Shown here piece by piece: positions 6,137 through 13,875 of a DNA stretch of 24,286 nucleotides (position 1 is the stretch's first letter; each line of letters begins with the position of its first letter). Where the stretch lies: positions 1 through 24,286 of the IMG/VR virus record IMGVR_UViG_3300034103_000972; one strand, 5' to 3'. The notes under the pieces were generated by a model. It ran no database searches. It worked only from the letters and a program-made list of their open reading frames with translations, and was not told where the DNA came from. The position numbers and the translations under genes are program-made. The stretch is from a virus.

Positions 6137-6453
6137 CAAAAGAGTTATCTATAGAAGAGCTAAAACCAGGATATTGGTATGCGCATTTCTCGTTTGGTAG
6201 TGTGTATAAAAGTCATTATGTGTTATTTAAATTTGAATATTTAATTGGTCGTGTTATTTATTCAGACAGATATATAAATCTAAAAGAAGAGTTTGTAAAG
6301 CGAACTGATCTAACAAAGTTTGACTGGTATGCAGCCCCTTCAAGGTCTGTATCTTTGTATACTCCTACAGAAGAACAAATAAAACTTATAAATAAATACG
6401 ATAAATACGTTGACCCAAACTTTATAACAAATTACTTAGATCTTATAGTATGA
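6133..6453 (+). CDS. Small hypothetical protein with C-terminal NYLDLIV tag
   Basis: This encodes 106 residues rich in Tyr, Phe and Lys, with no recognised domain. The N-terminal half (ELKPGYWYAHFSFGS) looks like a beta-rich module. It is the third consecutive gene ending in (I/Y)LD(L/Y)IV. At DNA level its end, TTAGATCTTATAGTATGA, resembles TTAGATTATATTGTATGA at the end of the previous gene. It overlaps the helicase start (ATGA at 6450), so a partnership with the helicase or polymerase is possible. That is inferred only from position and the shared tail. Confidence 0.65.
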   Translation: MTKELSIEELKPGYWYAHFSFGSVYKSHYVLFKFEYLIGRVIYSDRYINLKEEFVKRTDLTKFDWYAAPSRSVSLYTPTEEQIKLINKYDKYVDPNFITNYLDLIV

Positions 6454-7604
6454 AAACCAGAGAAGAAATAATTGCTGAAGCTACAAAGGCTTGGTATGCA
6501 GCAAATAAAAAAGGAACAGTAGAGTTAATCACAGGTATGGGTAAAACTAAACTAGCTTTAGATATAGCCAGCACTTATGATAAATCTGCTAAGATTCTTT
6601 TTTTAGCTGAAACTACTCAAAGAGAGATAGATTTAGGATTAGAAATCCAAAAGTGGAATTACTCAGGCCCTGATATTGAATTTATGTGTTATCAATCTGC
6701 TTATAAATTGCAAAATGAAACATATGATTTAGTAATAGCTGATGAGATTCATGATTCTCTTACTGAGGTGTACTCTTCATTTTACTTCAATAATACGTGC
6801 AAATCAATTCTAGGATTATCTGCTACAGTAGATAAAAAAGCAAAAGTAACCGAAGATGGTTCTGTAAAAAAGGGAGATTTATTAAAGTTAATTGCTCCTG
6901 TTTGCTTTAAGTATACAGTAGATGATGGTCAAAAACACGGTACTGCAAGAAAATTAAAAATCTACCAGATTTGGCATACTTTAGACGCAGTCAATAAAAA
7001 TATGCCTGCTGGGACAAAAGAAAAACCCTTTCTAACAACTGAAAAGGATGGGTATACTTTCTACGATGATAGATTTAAAAGAGCTTTGTTTCTTCCAGAC
7101 GGAAAAGCTAAGACCTTTCAAATACAAAATGCTTCTCGTAAGAGAGCTGAAATTTTGTACAAAATTCAATCAAAAGTAGTTGCTACATCAGAATTAATTT
7201 CTAAATTAAATAGTCGGGCTATCTTATTTGGAAATGATTTAGATACATTAATGAAAATTACTCCTAATGTAGTTTGTTCTAGATATACTCCAAAACAGAA
7301 TGAAGAGCTTAGAAATAAGTTTGAATCTGGAGCAATTAATTTAATCGCTTCTTTTAAGCAATTAAAACAAGGAGCTAATCTAGGAGGATTACAAGATTGT
7401 ATTATTCATTCTTATTATTCTAAACAGAAGGATTTAATCCAAAGAATTGGAAGATTAAGAAATGATGGTACTTTAGGGAGAGTTTTTGTTTTTGTTACTC
7501 AACAAACAGTCGAGGAAAAGTGGTTTAAGTCTATGTTTGAAGATATAACAGCCTTTGAGGTTGTTCAATGTCACAATGTTGCTGACTGCTTAACTAAACT
7601 GTAA
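6450..7604 (+). CDS. SF2 DNA helicase
   Basis: This encodes a 384-residue superfamily 2 helicase that unwinds or remodels DNA with ATP, probably in replication or recombination-dependent restart like T4 UvsW. The motifs are in order: motif I TGMGKTK (28-34), motif II ADEIHD (97-102), motif III LGLSATV (121-127), a motif V-like region KQGANLGGLQD (306-316), and motif VI QRIGRLRNDG (331-340) with both Arg fingers. It is compact, with no extra N- or C-terminal domain. A coupled start follows the tagged small-protein gene. Family assignment is firm. Substrate and direction are not visible from sequence. Confidence 0.92.
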   Translation: MKTREEIIAEATKAWYAANKKGTVELITGMGKTKLALDIASTYDKSAKILFLAETTQREIDLGLEIQKWNYSGPDIEFMCYQSAYKLQNETYDLVIADEIHDSLTEVYSSFYFNNTCKSILGLSATVDKKAKVTEDGSVKKGDLLKLIAPVCFKYTVDDGQKHGTARKLKIYQIWHTLDAVNKNMPAGTKEKPFLTTEKDGYTFYDDRFKRALFLPDGKAKTFQIQNASRKRAEILYKIQSKVVATSELISKLNSRAILFGNDLDTLMKITPNVVCSRYTPKQNEELRNKFESGAINLIASFKQLKQGANLGGLQDCIIHSYYSKQKDLIQRIGRLRNDGTLGRVFVFVTQQTVEEKWFKSMFEDITAFEVVQCHNVADCLTKL

Positions 7605-7606
7605 TT

Positions 7607-7861
7607 ATGGAATTTAAAATGTGTATTGAAATCCAAGATGAGAAGCTTTCACGTAGTCAATTAGATACTCTAATTTCTATTCTAAAAGCTTCTCATAAAT
7701 TGGATAAAAAGTCTTCACTTAAAGACTATTCACGGGTATTAAAACTTGAATTTGATGTAGATGTACCTGAAGGTCAATTATTTGAGTATTTTCAACTTGA
7801 AATTGAACTTGAGGACTCTGCATTAATTGCAGAAACAGCTGGGTATGATCGTAGAAATTGA
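7607..7861 (+). CDS. Small hypothetical protein
   Basis: This encodes 84 acidic residues. A predicted helical segment, KLSRSQLDTLISILKAS (about 13-29), is followed by an acidic strand-rich C-terminal half (FEYFQLEIELED). No family is recognised. It starts 2 nt after the helicase stop, and its 3' end overlaps the next gene by 17 nt if that gene starts at ATG 7845. The acidic C-terminus could be a partner-binding surface, but this is only a guess. Confidence 0.6.
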   Translation: MEFKMCIEIQDEKLSRSQLDTLISILKASHKLDKKSSLKDYSRVLKLEFDVDVPEGQLFEYFQLEIELEDSALIAETAGYDRRN

Positions 7862-8405
7862 TACTGAATTTATTGTATCTCACAATTTAAGTCCAAATGA
7901 ATTTTGCTATTTGCATGCTTTATTTGCTAAAGATTATTTAGCTGGAGAGAGTGTTGCGGTTCTAAATGGTAAAGTTAATGTAGACCCTCATAAATTAGAA
8001 AAAGAGGGGTGGGTTAAGTTGTGTGGAGTTACGATTCAAGAAGTAGAGCTCAGACAAAAAGCTATTGACTTATTTTTAGTTGATACAGATAAGTTATGGA
8101 TGGAATTTTGTAATACTTTTCCTTATAAAACTGTAGATGGTAGAGTTTTAAGAACACTAGACCCTATGAAGTCTAGTAACGAAGCAGCTAAGAAGTTGTA
8201 CTTAAAAGCTACTAAAAATGGTAAACCCCTAATTCACAAAATTATTATGCAAGGATTAGACAATGAACTTGCAGCTAGAAGAGCTAATAACTCTTTAAGA
8301 TATATTAATAATTTAGAGACATGGTTAAGGAATAAAATGTGGGAAAAGTATCTCACTGAAGATTCTACAAGTAAGGATACAAATCATCGAGTACAAGGCG
8401 TATGA
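7845..8405 (+). CDS. Hypothetical protein upstream of DnaB-like helicase (possible winged-helix or loader)
   Basis: I chose ATG 7845 (MIVEIDTEF) over the TTG at 7827, which would only add six residues. The product is 186 residues. The stretch SHNLSPNEFCYLHALFAKD (about 12-30) looks like the first helices of a winged-helix domain such as those in phage replisome organisers. A Lys/Arg-rich helical C-terminal half follows. It ends in an ATGA overlap with the DnaB-like gene at 8402, the usual position for a helicase loader or initiator. Function is therefore inferred from weak similarity and position. Confidence 0.6.
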   Translation: MIVEIDTEFIVSHNLSPNEFCYLHALFAKDYLAGESVAVLNGKVNVDPHKLEKEGWVKLCGVTIQEVELRQKAIDLFLVDTDKLWMEFCNTFPYKTVDGRVLRTLDPMKSSNEAAKKLYLKATKNGKPLIHKIIMQGLDNELAARRANNSLRYINNLETWLRNKMWEKYLTEDSTSKDTNHRVQGV

Positions 8406-9466
8406 TTAAAGTTAACCAAACTATTGAACAAAGAATTCAAGACGGTTTAAATGGTAAATATCAAGGCTTAGCTAATGGATTTGACAGAATAAACAAATAT
8501 TTATTCGGTATTCAAAGATCAACTTACTATTTGTTAGGAGGAATGTCTGGAACATTTAAAACCACTTTAGCAGACTTTATGCTCCTGAACGCTTTGATGG
8601 ATGCTAAAGCTCAAGGTATTAAATGTACAGTATTCTATTACTCTTACGAGATTAGTGAAGTAAATAAGAAGTGTGATTGGATTAGTATGTTGATTTTCCA
8701 AAAACATGGTAAATTTGTTCCTAAAGAAGTTATTAAAGGTCTTGGGACTTTTAGATTGACAGTCGAACAACAAGACCTAGTAAATGACGTACTTCCTGAA
8801 GTAAATCGTTTATTTAGTGAAATAAACTTTAGGTTTTCTCCTACTAATCCTACTGGAATCTATAATGAACTTTGGACTCATGCAGAGAATAATGGTGTCT
8901 TTCATAAAGAGCCTATTCCTAATAAGCCAAATGAAACTATGGTCACTGGTTACACTCCTAATGATGAAAAAGAATATCGAATAGTTGTCTTAGATCATTT
9001 AGCTCTTCTAAAAAAGGAGAGAGGCTTTTCAACTAAGGAAATTATAGACAAATATTCTGAGTATTGTGTTACTTTAAGAAACATTTGTGGCTATTCGTTT
9101 ATAAACATCTCGCAATTCAATGATGGCCTGTCTTCTGTTGACAGAGCAAAATTTAAAGGTGTAGACTTATCTCCACAAATGACTGATTTTAAAGACACTA
9201 GAAATCCATATGCTGATGCTGATGTAGTAATAGGAACTATGTCTCCTTACAAATTAGACATGGACAATTACCTAGGTTATGATATTAGAAAATTGAGGCA
9301 CTATTTCTTAGCTATGAAAATAATTAAGAATAGATTATCTTCAGATAATATCGCAATAGGTCTCTTAGTAGAGCCTAAAGGAGGTGTATTTAAAGAGATG
9401 CCTAAATTATCAGATACCCAAGCTGTTTTTAATATTTACAAAAAAATTGAATCATTAAATGAGTGA
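8402..9466 (+). CDS. DnaB-like replicative DNA helicase (RecA-fold ATPase)
   Basis: This encodes a 354-residue hexameric-type helicase that would unwind the fork for the family A polymerase. The Walker A motif is GGMSGTFKTT (46-55). YYSYEIS (79-85) matches the DnaB SLEM-type motif with its Glu. The Walker B strand is RIVVLDHLALL (193-203), and NISQFN (235-240) matches the DnaB SQLNR sensor. It lacks the N-terminal DnaB domain, and no primase is fused; a separate primase gene lies at 12841. KaiC or Sak4-like ATPases are alternatives, but motif spacing favours DnaB. It overlaps both neighbours by a few nucleotides. Confidence 0.85.
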   Translation: MIKVNQTIEQRIQDGLNGKYQGLANGFDRINKYLFGIQRSTYYLLGGMSGTFKTTLADFMLLNALMDAKAQGIKCTVFYYSYEISEVNKKCDWISMLIFQKHGKFVPKEVIKGLGTFRLTVEQQDLVNDVLPEVNRLFSEINFRFSPTNPTGIYNELWTHAENNGVFHKEPIPNKPNETMVTGYTPNDEKEYRIVVLDHLALLKKERGFSTKEIIDKYSEYCVTLRNICGYSFINISQFNDGLSSVDRAKFKGVDLSPQMTDFKDTRNPYADADVVIGTMSPYKLDMDNYLGYDIRKLRHYFLAMKIIKNRLSSDNIAIGLLVEPKGGVFKEMPKLSDTQAVFNIYKKIESLNE

Positions 9467-9851
9467 AGCCTTAAGATACAATCAAGGAAAATTAAAATGG
9501 AGTCTTGTTGATTTTAATTCTCTAGAAGAAATGGTTAAAGTTCTTGAATATGGGGCTCATAAATACTCTGTATTTGAAGACAAAGACGGAAATCTTATTA
9601 AGGGAGTTGATATTTCAGTTGAAGAGGCCAAAACACTAAAATGTGTACGCTCAGGAGCTCACAATTGGAAATTAGGAATGAGTAAAGAAACTATTATGAA
9701 TTCTTTAATTAGACATATAGTAGCTCTTCAAAATGAAGATTCAGATTCTGAATCAAAATGTAATCACATGGGTCATGTGATGTGTAATGCAATGTTTTAT
9801 TTATTTTATCACAAAAAAGAATGTCAAGAAACAACAACTCAACAGAGTTAA
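9459..9851 (+). CDS. dATP/dGTP diphosphohydrolase-like (DUF5664-type) protein
   Basis: This encodes a 130-residue protein of the phage family often annotated as the dATP/dGTP diphosphohydrolase N-terminal domain (DUF5664), related in fold to all-alpha NTP pyrophosphatases. The landmarks are RYNQGKLKWSLVD (6-18), GAHKYS (32-37), GAHNWKLG (66-73), RHIVAL (85-90), an acidic NEDSDSES stretch (92-99) and HMGHVMCNAMF (103-113). The acidic residues plus His are probable metal ligands. It may adjust dNTP pools during replication, but activity is inferred. It overlaps the helicase gene upstream and the VWA gene downstream by 31 nt. Confidence 0.75.
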   Translation: MSEALRYNQGKLKWSLVDFNSLEEMVKVLEYGAHKYSVFEDKDGNLIKGVDISVEEAKTLKCVRSGAHNWKLGMSKETIMNSLIRHIVALQNEDSDSESKCNHMGHVMCNAMFYLFYHKKECQETTTQQS

Positions 9852-10630
9852 TTCAGAAGTTTAAAAAAGCTAATAAGCAAGCAAGAGAAAAAATTGCTGC
9901 TAAGCACGGCTTTAAGTCTGCTGATGAGTATTTAAACTCATTAGTAAAACCTTCAACTACTAAAAAGACTTCAAAACTTGTTACTAAAACATCTAAAAAT
10001 AAAATTGATACAGTAAAAAATATTATTATTGTAGATAACTCAGGTTCTATGATGGGTTCTAAAATTCATGCAGCAGTTTTAGGAGTAATGGAAGAACTTG
10101 CTATGTACAAAAAAGAAAAATCTAAACTAAATATACTTCATACAATCATTTCTTTTAGTAGAGTACATACTGTACATGTAAAAGAAGCTCCTATTGACAA
10201 AATAACTTATGTTCCTAATTGGAGAGGCACACATTCTACTAATCTTTATGGAACAATAGTAGTTGTTTTAAGTGAGTTGTTAGAAAATTTGAAACCGAAT
10301 GAAAGAGCTCTTGTGAAGATTTTTACAGACGGAGGAGATACAGACTCTAGCTTTGAAACAACAATAAAAGCAGCAGACCTTATAAAACAAGCTGAACAAA
10401 CAAGGACAACTGTGACTTTTGTTGGAACAGAAAACGATGTAAAAAATGTAGTAAATGTTTTAAAAATTCAAGCTTCTAATACTCTAGTTCACAATAATAC
10501 AGCAGAAGATGTTAAAAGAGCCTTTAGTACAACTACAGTTTCTACATCTACCTATTTAAGCTCAGTAGCTAAAGGAGCTTCCGAAGAGACATTAATTAAA
10601 GGATTTTATAAAAAACAAGGAAAATTATGA
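9821..10630 (+). CDS. von Willebrand factor A (VWA) domain protein
   Basis: This encodes 269 residues. A basic N-terminal helical segment (about 1-60) is followed by a VWA domain with an intact metal-dependent adhesion site: DNSGSM (72-77; D72, S74, S76), Thr140 in HSTNLYG, and Asp170 in FTDGGDTDSS. VWA domains mediate protein binding and often pair with ATPases. Here the next two genes include a P-loop ATPase (11172). There is no signal peptide, so it acts in the cytoplasm. The gene overlaps the previous one by 31 nt and the next by 4. Its partner and role are unknown. Confidence 0.85.
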   Translation: MSRNNNSTELIQKFKKANKQAREKIAAKHGFKSADEYLNSLVKPSTTKKTSKLVTKTSKNKIDTVKNIIIVDNSGSMMGSKIHAAVLGVMEELAMYKKEKSKLNILHTIISFSRVHTVHVKEAPIDKITYVPNWRGTHSTNLYGTIVVVLSELLENLKPNERALVKIFTDGGDTDSSFETTIKAADLIKQAEQTRTTVTFVGTENDVKNVVNVLKIQASNTLVHNNTAEDVKRAFSTTTVSTSTYLSSVAKGASEETLIKGFYKKQGKL

Positions 10631-11172
10631 GCACAAAGTTTTCAAATTTAAAAAAAGGAGAAGTTTTATCCGAGAGTCAATACTATACTGTAGAGAAAAT
10701 TCAAGGAGATAAAGTTCAATTATCCACAGACCAAGGTGAATCTGTAGTATTGGATAAAGGATATGTTGAATCTCTTCTTACTTCAGCAGAACAATTCTCT
10801 GAATCAGAAAATATTACAAAAACTGATGCAGCTGCAAAAATCCTTTCAGCAGCAGGAGTTGCTATGACAATTAACTTTAATAAGCAAGTAAAAGAAGCTG
10901 ATGTAACTAAAGAAGTTATGGCAGCTGTTACTGGAGCTTCTATTAAAGATATTGAAAAAGCAGTAAAAGCTGGAGTAAAGAAAGCTATTCAGGGTGAAGA
11001 ACGTACTATTGTTGGTAGACATCACGGAGATGTAACTGATTTAGGTCGTATTAATTTCATTGATATGAAACTAGATCGTGGAAATTCCAACTTTGATGCT
11101 AGATTAAGACAAGTAGACACTAGAACTGTCAATTGGTTTATTCTAAGAGGTAAAAAATACACAGTTAAGTAA
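10627..11172 (+). CDS. Conserved hypothetical protein between VWA and ATPase genes
   Basis: This encodes 181 residues. An N-terminal beta-rich part, LKKGEVLSESQYYTVEKIQ (about 8-26), reads like a small SH3-type barrel. It is followed by an Ala/Lys-rich helical region (about 63-130) and a C-terminal part ending in NWFILRGKKYTVK. I have seen similar proteins in Bacteroidetes phage early regions, with no established function. The tight overlaps (ATGA at 10627 and TAATG at 11172) suggest that it works with the VWA protein and the ATPase. Confidence 0.65.
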   Translation: MSTKFSNLKKGEVLSESQYYTVEKIQGDKVQLSTDQGESVVLDKGYVESLLTSAEQFSESENITKTDAAAKILSAAGVAMTINFNKQVKEADVTKEVMAAVTGASIKDIEKAVKAGVKKAIQGEERTIVGRHHGDVTDLGRINFIDMKLDRGNSNFDARLRQVDTRTVNWFILRGKKYTVK

Positions 11173-11870
11173 TGGCAAATTTAGTAGGTATCGTAGCTCC
11201 ATCAGGGAGTGGTAAATCGACTTCTATTTTTAAAAACGAAAAATTAAATATTAAAGGTCTTGATCCGTCCGAGACTATAATAATTAATGTTTCAGGTAAG
11301 CCCCTACCTGTAAAAGGAGGCAACACTCTATTTCCAATTAAAAGAATTTCTGAGGGTGGTCGTCAAGTAATTACTTCTGATGCTAAGCAAATAGCTGAAA
11401 TAATCAGACAAGTAAATGACAAAGTTCCAGAAATTAAAAATCTAGTTATTGATGATGCTCAGTATTTACAAGCCTTTGCTTTTATGAGTAAAGTAAGAGA
11501 AAAAGGTTATGATAAATTTTCTGAAATCGGAGAGATTGGATTTATTCCTGTTAGAGAAGCTTCTAAGTGTACAAGAACTGATTTAAATATCTTTTTCTTG
11601 TATCACGAAGAAACAGACAAAGCAGGAAACAAAAAGATCAAAACTGCTGGTAATATGATTGACCAGTATATTACTATGGAAGGTATGTTTACTGTTGTGT
11701 TATATGCCAAAGTAGAGTATGATCTTATTAAAAAAGAATCTAAGTATTATTTTATGACTAATACTGACGGTTCAAACACAGCAAAAAGCCCAGTAGGAAT
11801 GTTTGATGACCTCCTAATTCCTAATGATTTGGGTTATGTAAAAGACAAAATGGAGGAATATTACAACTAA
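11172..11870 (+). CDS. P-loop ATPase, Sak4/RecA-like
   Basis: This encodes a 232-residue RecA-fold ATPase. Walker A is APSGSGKST (9-17) and Walker B is NLVIDDAQYLQ (90-100). The following IFFLYHEE strand fits a sensor position. The family includes the Sak4 single-strand annealing/recombinase ATPases found beside phage SSB genes, and the SSB-like gene lies two genes downstream (12189), which supports this. The likely role is recombination or annealing on ssDNA. Short size and the lack of DNA-binding loops visible by eye leave other AAA-type roles open, including partnership with the upstream VWA protein. Confidence 0.78.
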   Translation: MANLVGIVAPSGSGKSTSIFKNEKLNIKGLDPSETIIINVSGKPLPVKGGNTLFPIKRISEGGRQVITSDAKQIAEIIRQVNDKVPEIKNLVIDDAQYLQAFAFMSKVREKGYDKFSEIGEIGFIPVREASKCTRTDLNIFFLYHEETDKAGNKKIKTAGNMIDQYITMEGMFTVVLYAKVEYDLIKKESKYYFMTNTDGSNTAKSPVGMFDDLLIPNDLGYVKDKMEEYYN

Positions 11871-11883
11871 TTAATTAATTATC

Positions 11884-12162
11884 ATGGAAGTAAAAGTTTC
11901 AAGAACACAACTCCAAGCTGACATTGAGGCTGGAATGAAAAAAGAAGCACTAGCTGCTAAGTACACACAAGGTAATAAATCAGCTTTGACTGGTTTGTTG
12001 AAAGACGCAGGATTGCGTATTAAACAGTTTCGTGTAAATAAACCTAAGTATACTTTGGTAGACACAATTGAAACTGCAGATATGACTGCTACAGTACAAT
12101 CAGAAGAAAATTCTTTTGAGAAACTGAAAGAAATTCAAGAGCGCAACAATTCAATGGCTTAA
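11884..12162 (+). CDS. Small HTH-like protein
   Basis: This encodes 92 residues. The N-terminal half (VSRTQLQADIEAGMKKEALA and onward, about 4-45) has the helix-turn-helix pattern of phage proteins that read A-A-x-Y/F then a recognition helix, here AAKYTQGNKSALTGLLK. It continues with a GLRIKQFR segment, so DNA binding is plausible. The C-terminus is acidic and helical. The gene has its own 13-nt A/T leader rather than an overlap. The minus-strand frame over the same bases is a shadow. Target and role are unknown. Confidence 0.6.
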   Translation: MEVKVSRTQLQADIEAGMKKEALAAKYTQGNKSALTGLLKDAGLRIKQFRVNKPKYTLVDTIETADMTATVQSEENSFEKLKEIQERNNSMA

Positions 12163-12188
12163 TTAAATTTTAAAAACACTACATCATT

Positions 12189-12794
12189 ATGTTTGGAAAT
12201 GACAAAGTAGAAGTCTCCGAAGGAGGAGGCTCAAAGTATCTTGGGTATGGTAATCATCTTGCTGCTATCACAGGGTTTGAAGTTAAAACTTCAAAAGCAG
12301 GAGATGCATGGCAAGTAATTTTACACATTGAAACCCCTACTATAACAGAAGAAGGTTTTAAAGCTGATGATTCTGCTGTTCGTGGAGGAAGAATTGGTAA
12401 AGTAAAACTTGCTGATACTTATTACAAAACTGAAGAACAAATCAGAAGTTTTGATGGACGTATGCAGCTTATTGCTAAAAAGCTAGGAGCTGAAGAAGCT
12501 CTTATTGCTGCTAAAGCAGGAGCTCAATCTATTGAAGAATACATGAATCGTGTACTTCCCGTAATTAAAAATAAAGACTTGTACTTACAATGCTGTGCAA
12601 AAGAATATATAAAACAAGATGGCAAAATTGGAACTACTCTTCACTTAGGTTTTAAAAAGTTCTGTGCGTCTCTTGCTGAAGGTGTATCTCATATGGATGC
12701 ATTCGATAAAGAAAACAAATACCATTATACTAAGGTGACTCCTGCTGAAGAAACTCCAGCTAATGAAACACCTACTAATAACAGTGTATTTTAA
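12189..12794 (+). CDS. Probable phage ssDNA-binding protein
   Basis: This encodes 201 residues. A Gly-rich start (SEGGGSKYLGYGNHLAAITGF) leads into an OB-like beta segment, AWQVILHIETP (about 37-47). The middle contains KVKLADTYYKTEEQI and a long helix. The tail is disordered, acidic and Thr/Pro-rich and ends in NNSVF, with the terminal Phe typical of SSB tails that recruit replication partners. It resembles phage SSB-like proteins encoded beside Sak4 ATPases (DUF669/DUF2815-like), but no signature is decisive. It has a 26-nt leader and is followed directly by a terminator-like hairpin, consistent with high expression. Confidence 0.65.
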   Translation: MFGNDKVEVSEGGGSKYLGYGNHLAAITGFEVKTSKAGDAWQVILHIETPTITEEGFKADDSAVRGGRIGKVKLADTYYKTEEQIRSFDGRMQLIAKKLGAEEALIAAKAGAQSIEEYMNRVLPVIKNKDLYLQCCAKEYIKQDGKIGTTLHLGFKKFCASLAEGVSHMDAFDKENKYHYTKVTPAEETPANETPTNNSVF

Positions 12795-12806
12795 TCATTA
12801 ATTTTT

Positions 12807-12832
12807 AAGGGTGGTAGAAATACCACCCTTTT
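12807..12832 (+). terminator. Strong intrinsic terminator-like hairpin
   Basis: AAGGGTGGTA (12807-12816) and TACCACCCTT (12821-12830) form a perfect 10-bp stem capped by a GAAA tetraloop. The downstream U-tract is short (TTTT overlapping the stem end). It lies 12 nt after the SSB-like stop and only 10 nt before the primase ATG at 12841, so the primase operon must depend on readthrough or on a promoter further upstream. A GTG inside the right half of the left arm is not a gene start. Confidence 0.85.
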
Positions 12833-12840
12833 ATATCACT

Positions 12841-13875
12841 ATGTTTCAAGCAGATCAGGTTTCGTTTCAAGAACTTTCAGTTGCTAATATAAATAAATTA
12901 GTAGACTCTGAACAAATCTTTGAATATTATATTGGGAGTTCATTTAAACAGTCTAAAAGAATAAGTAGTCCACTTAGAAAAGATAATACTCCTTCTTTTT
13001 CTGTATTTAAAAATCCTTATGGAAAATACTTATTTAAAGATTTTGCTACTGGACAATCAGGAGATTGGGTTACATTTATAAGACTTAAATATAACTGCAC
13101 GTTTCCAGAAGCCCTTCAAATTGTTAATAATGACTTTAATCTGAAATTAGGTCAGTTTCAAAAAACTATTAAAGTAGGCTCTACTGCAATAATATCTCAG
13201 TTTAATATAACTAAACCTAAAGAAACTGTAATAAGAATCTCTAAAAGAGATTGGAATCAACTTGATTTAAATTACTGGAATTCTTTTGGAGTCAGTATAG
13301 AGACTTTAAATAAATTCAATGTAGTTCCTGTGGATAAATATTGGCTTGAGGGACATGAATTTAATTGTAAAGAAATTACATATGCTTACATGTTTGGAGA
13401 CTTTAAATATAAAATCTATGCTCCTTTAGCTGAAAAGGCAGGATATAAATTTATTTTTAATGGTTCAGATCAAATTATACAAGGAATAAAAGAACTTCCA
13501 GAATACTGTTCTTGGTTAGTAATAACTAAAAGTATGAAAGATGTTTTGTTGTTTCATGATTTAGGAGTACCAGCAATTTCTCCTCATTCAGAGACTGTAG
13601 TACTTTCTGAAAATATAATGAATTACCTTTACTCTATCTCAGGAAGAATATTTTCTTTGTTTGATTATGATAATGCAGGAATTCATTTAGCTTGGCAGTA
13701 TAGAAAGCTGTATGGAATAAAACCGTTATTTTTATCAGAGGGAACATGGAAAAGAAAACTAGGATATAAATCTGCAAAAGATATTAGTGACTATTATAAA
13801 TTATATGGCAAAGAAGCAACCAAAGACCTTATCACAGAGAGAGCTTACAAAGAAAACATTAGGATTACTTTCTGA
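12841..13875 (+). CDS. DnaG-like primase with degenerate zinc-binding domain
   Basis: This encodes 344 residues from ATG 12841; a longer frame from GTG 12811 would begin inside the hairpin. The N-terminal domain (about 15-100) follows the DnaG zinc-domain pattern, SPLRKDNTPSFSVF (43-56) then FKDFATGQSGDWVTFI (65-80), but the Cys/His ligands are gone. The TOPRIM domain has VITKSMKD (227-234), where the usual Glu is replaced, then LFDYDNAG (273-280) and KDISDYY (313-319). It would prime the DnaB-like/PolA replisome. The 3' end overlaps the next gene by 71 nt. Confidence 0.85.
   Translation: MFQADQVSFQELSVANINKLVDSEQIFEYYIGSSFKQSKRISSPLRKDNTPSFSVFKNPYGKYLFKDFATGQSGDWVTFIRLKYNCTFPEALQIVNNDFNLKLGQFQKTIKVGSTAIISQFNITKPKETVIRISKRDWNQLDLNYWNSFGVSIETLNKFNVVPVDKYWLEGHEFNCKEITYAYMFGDFKYKIYAPLAEKAGYKFIFNGSDQIIQGIKELPEYCSWLVITKSMKDVLLFHDLGVPAISPHSETVVLSENIMNYLYSISGRIFSLFDYDNAGIHLAWQYRKLYGIKPLFLSEGTWKRKLGYKSAKDISDYYKLYGKEATKDLITERAYKENIRITF

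Noticed and set aside
8567-8773. Minus-strand ORF inside the DnaB-like gene
   Set aside because: It lies wholly over Walker A-containing coding sequence and has no recognisable features.
11871-12065. Minus-strand ORF opposite the HTH-like gene
   Set aside because: It is opposite a plausible + strand gene in a wholly + strand region, with no support of its own.
12811-12840. GTG start for primase at 12811
   Set aside because: It lies within the stem-loop of a 10-bp terminator-like hairpin; ATG 12841 is the sensible start.
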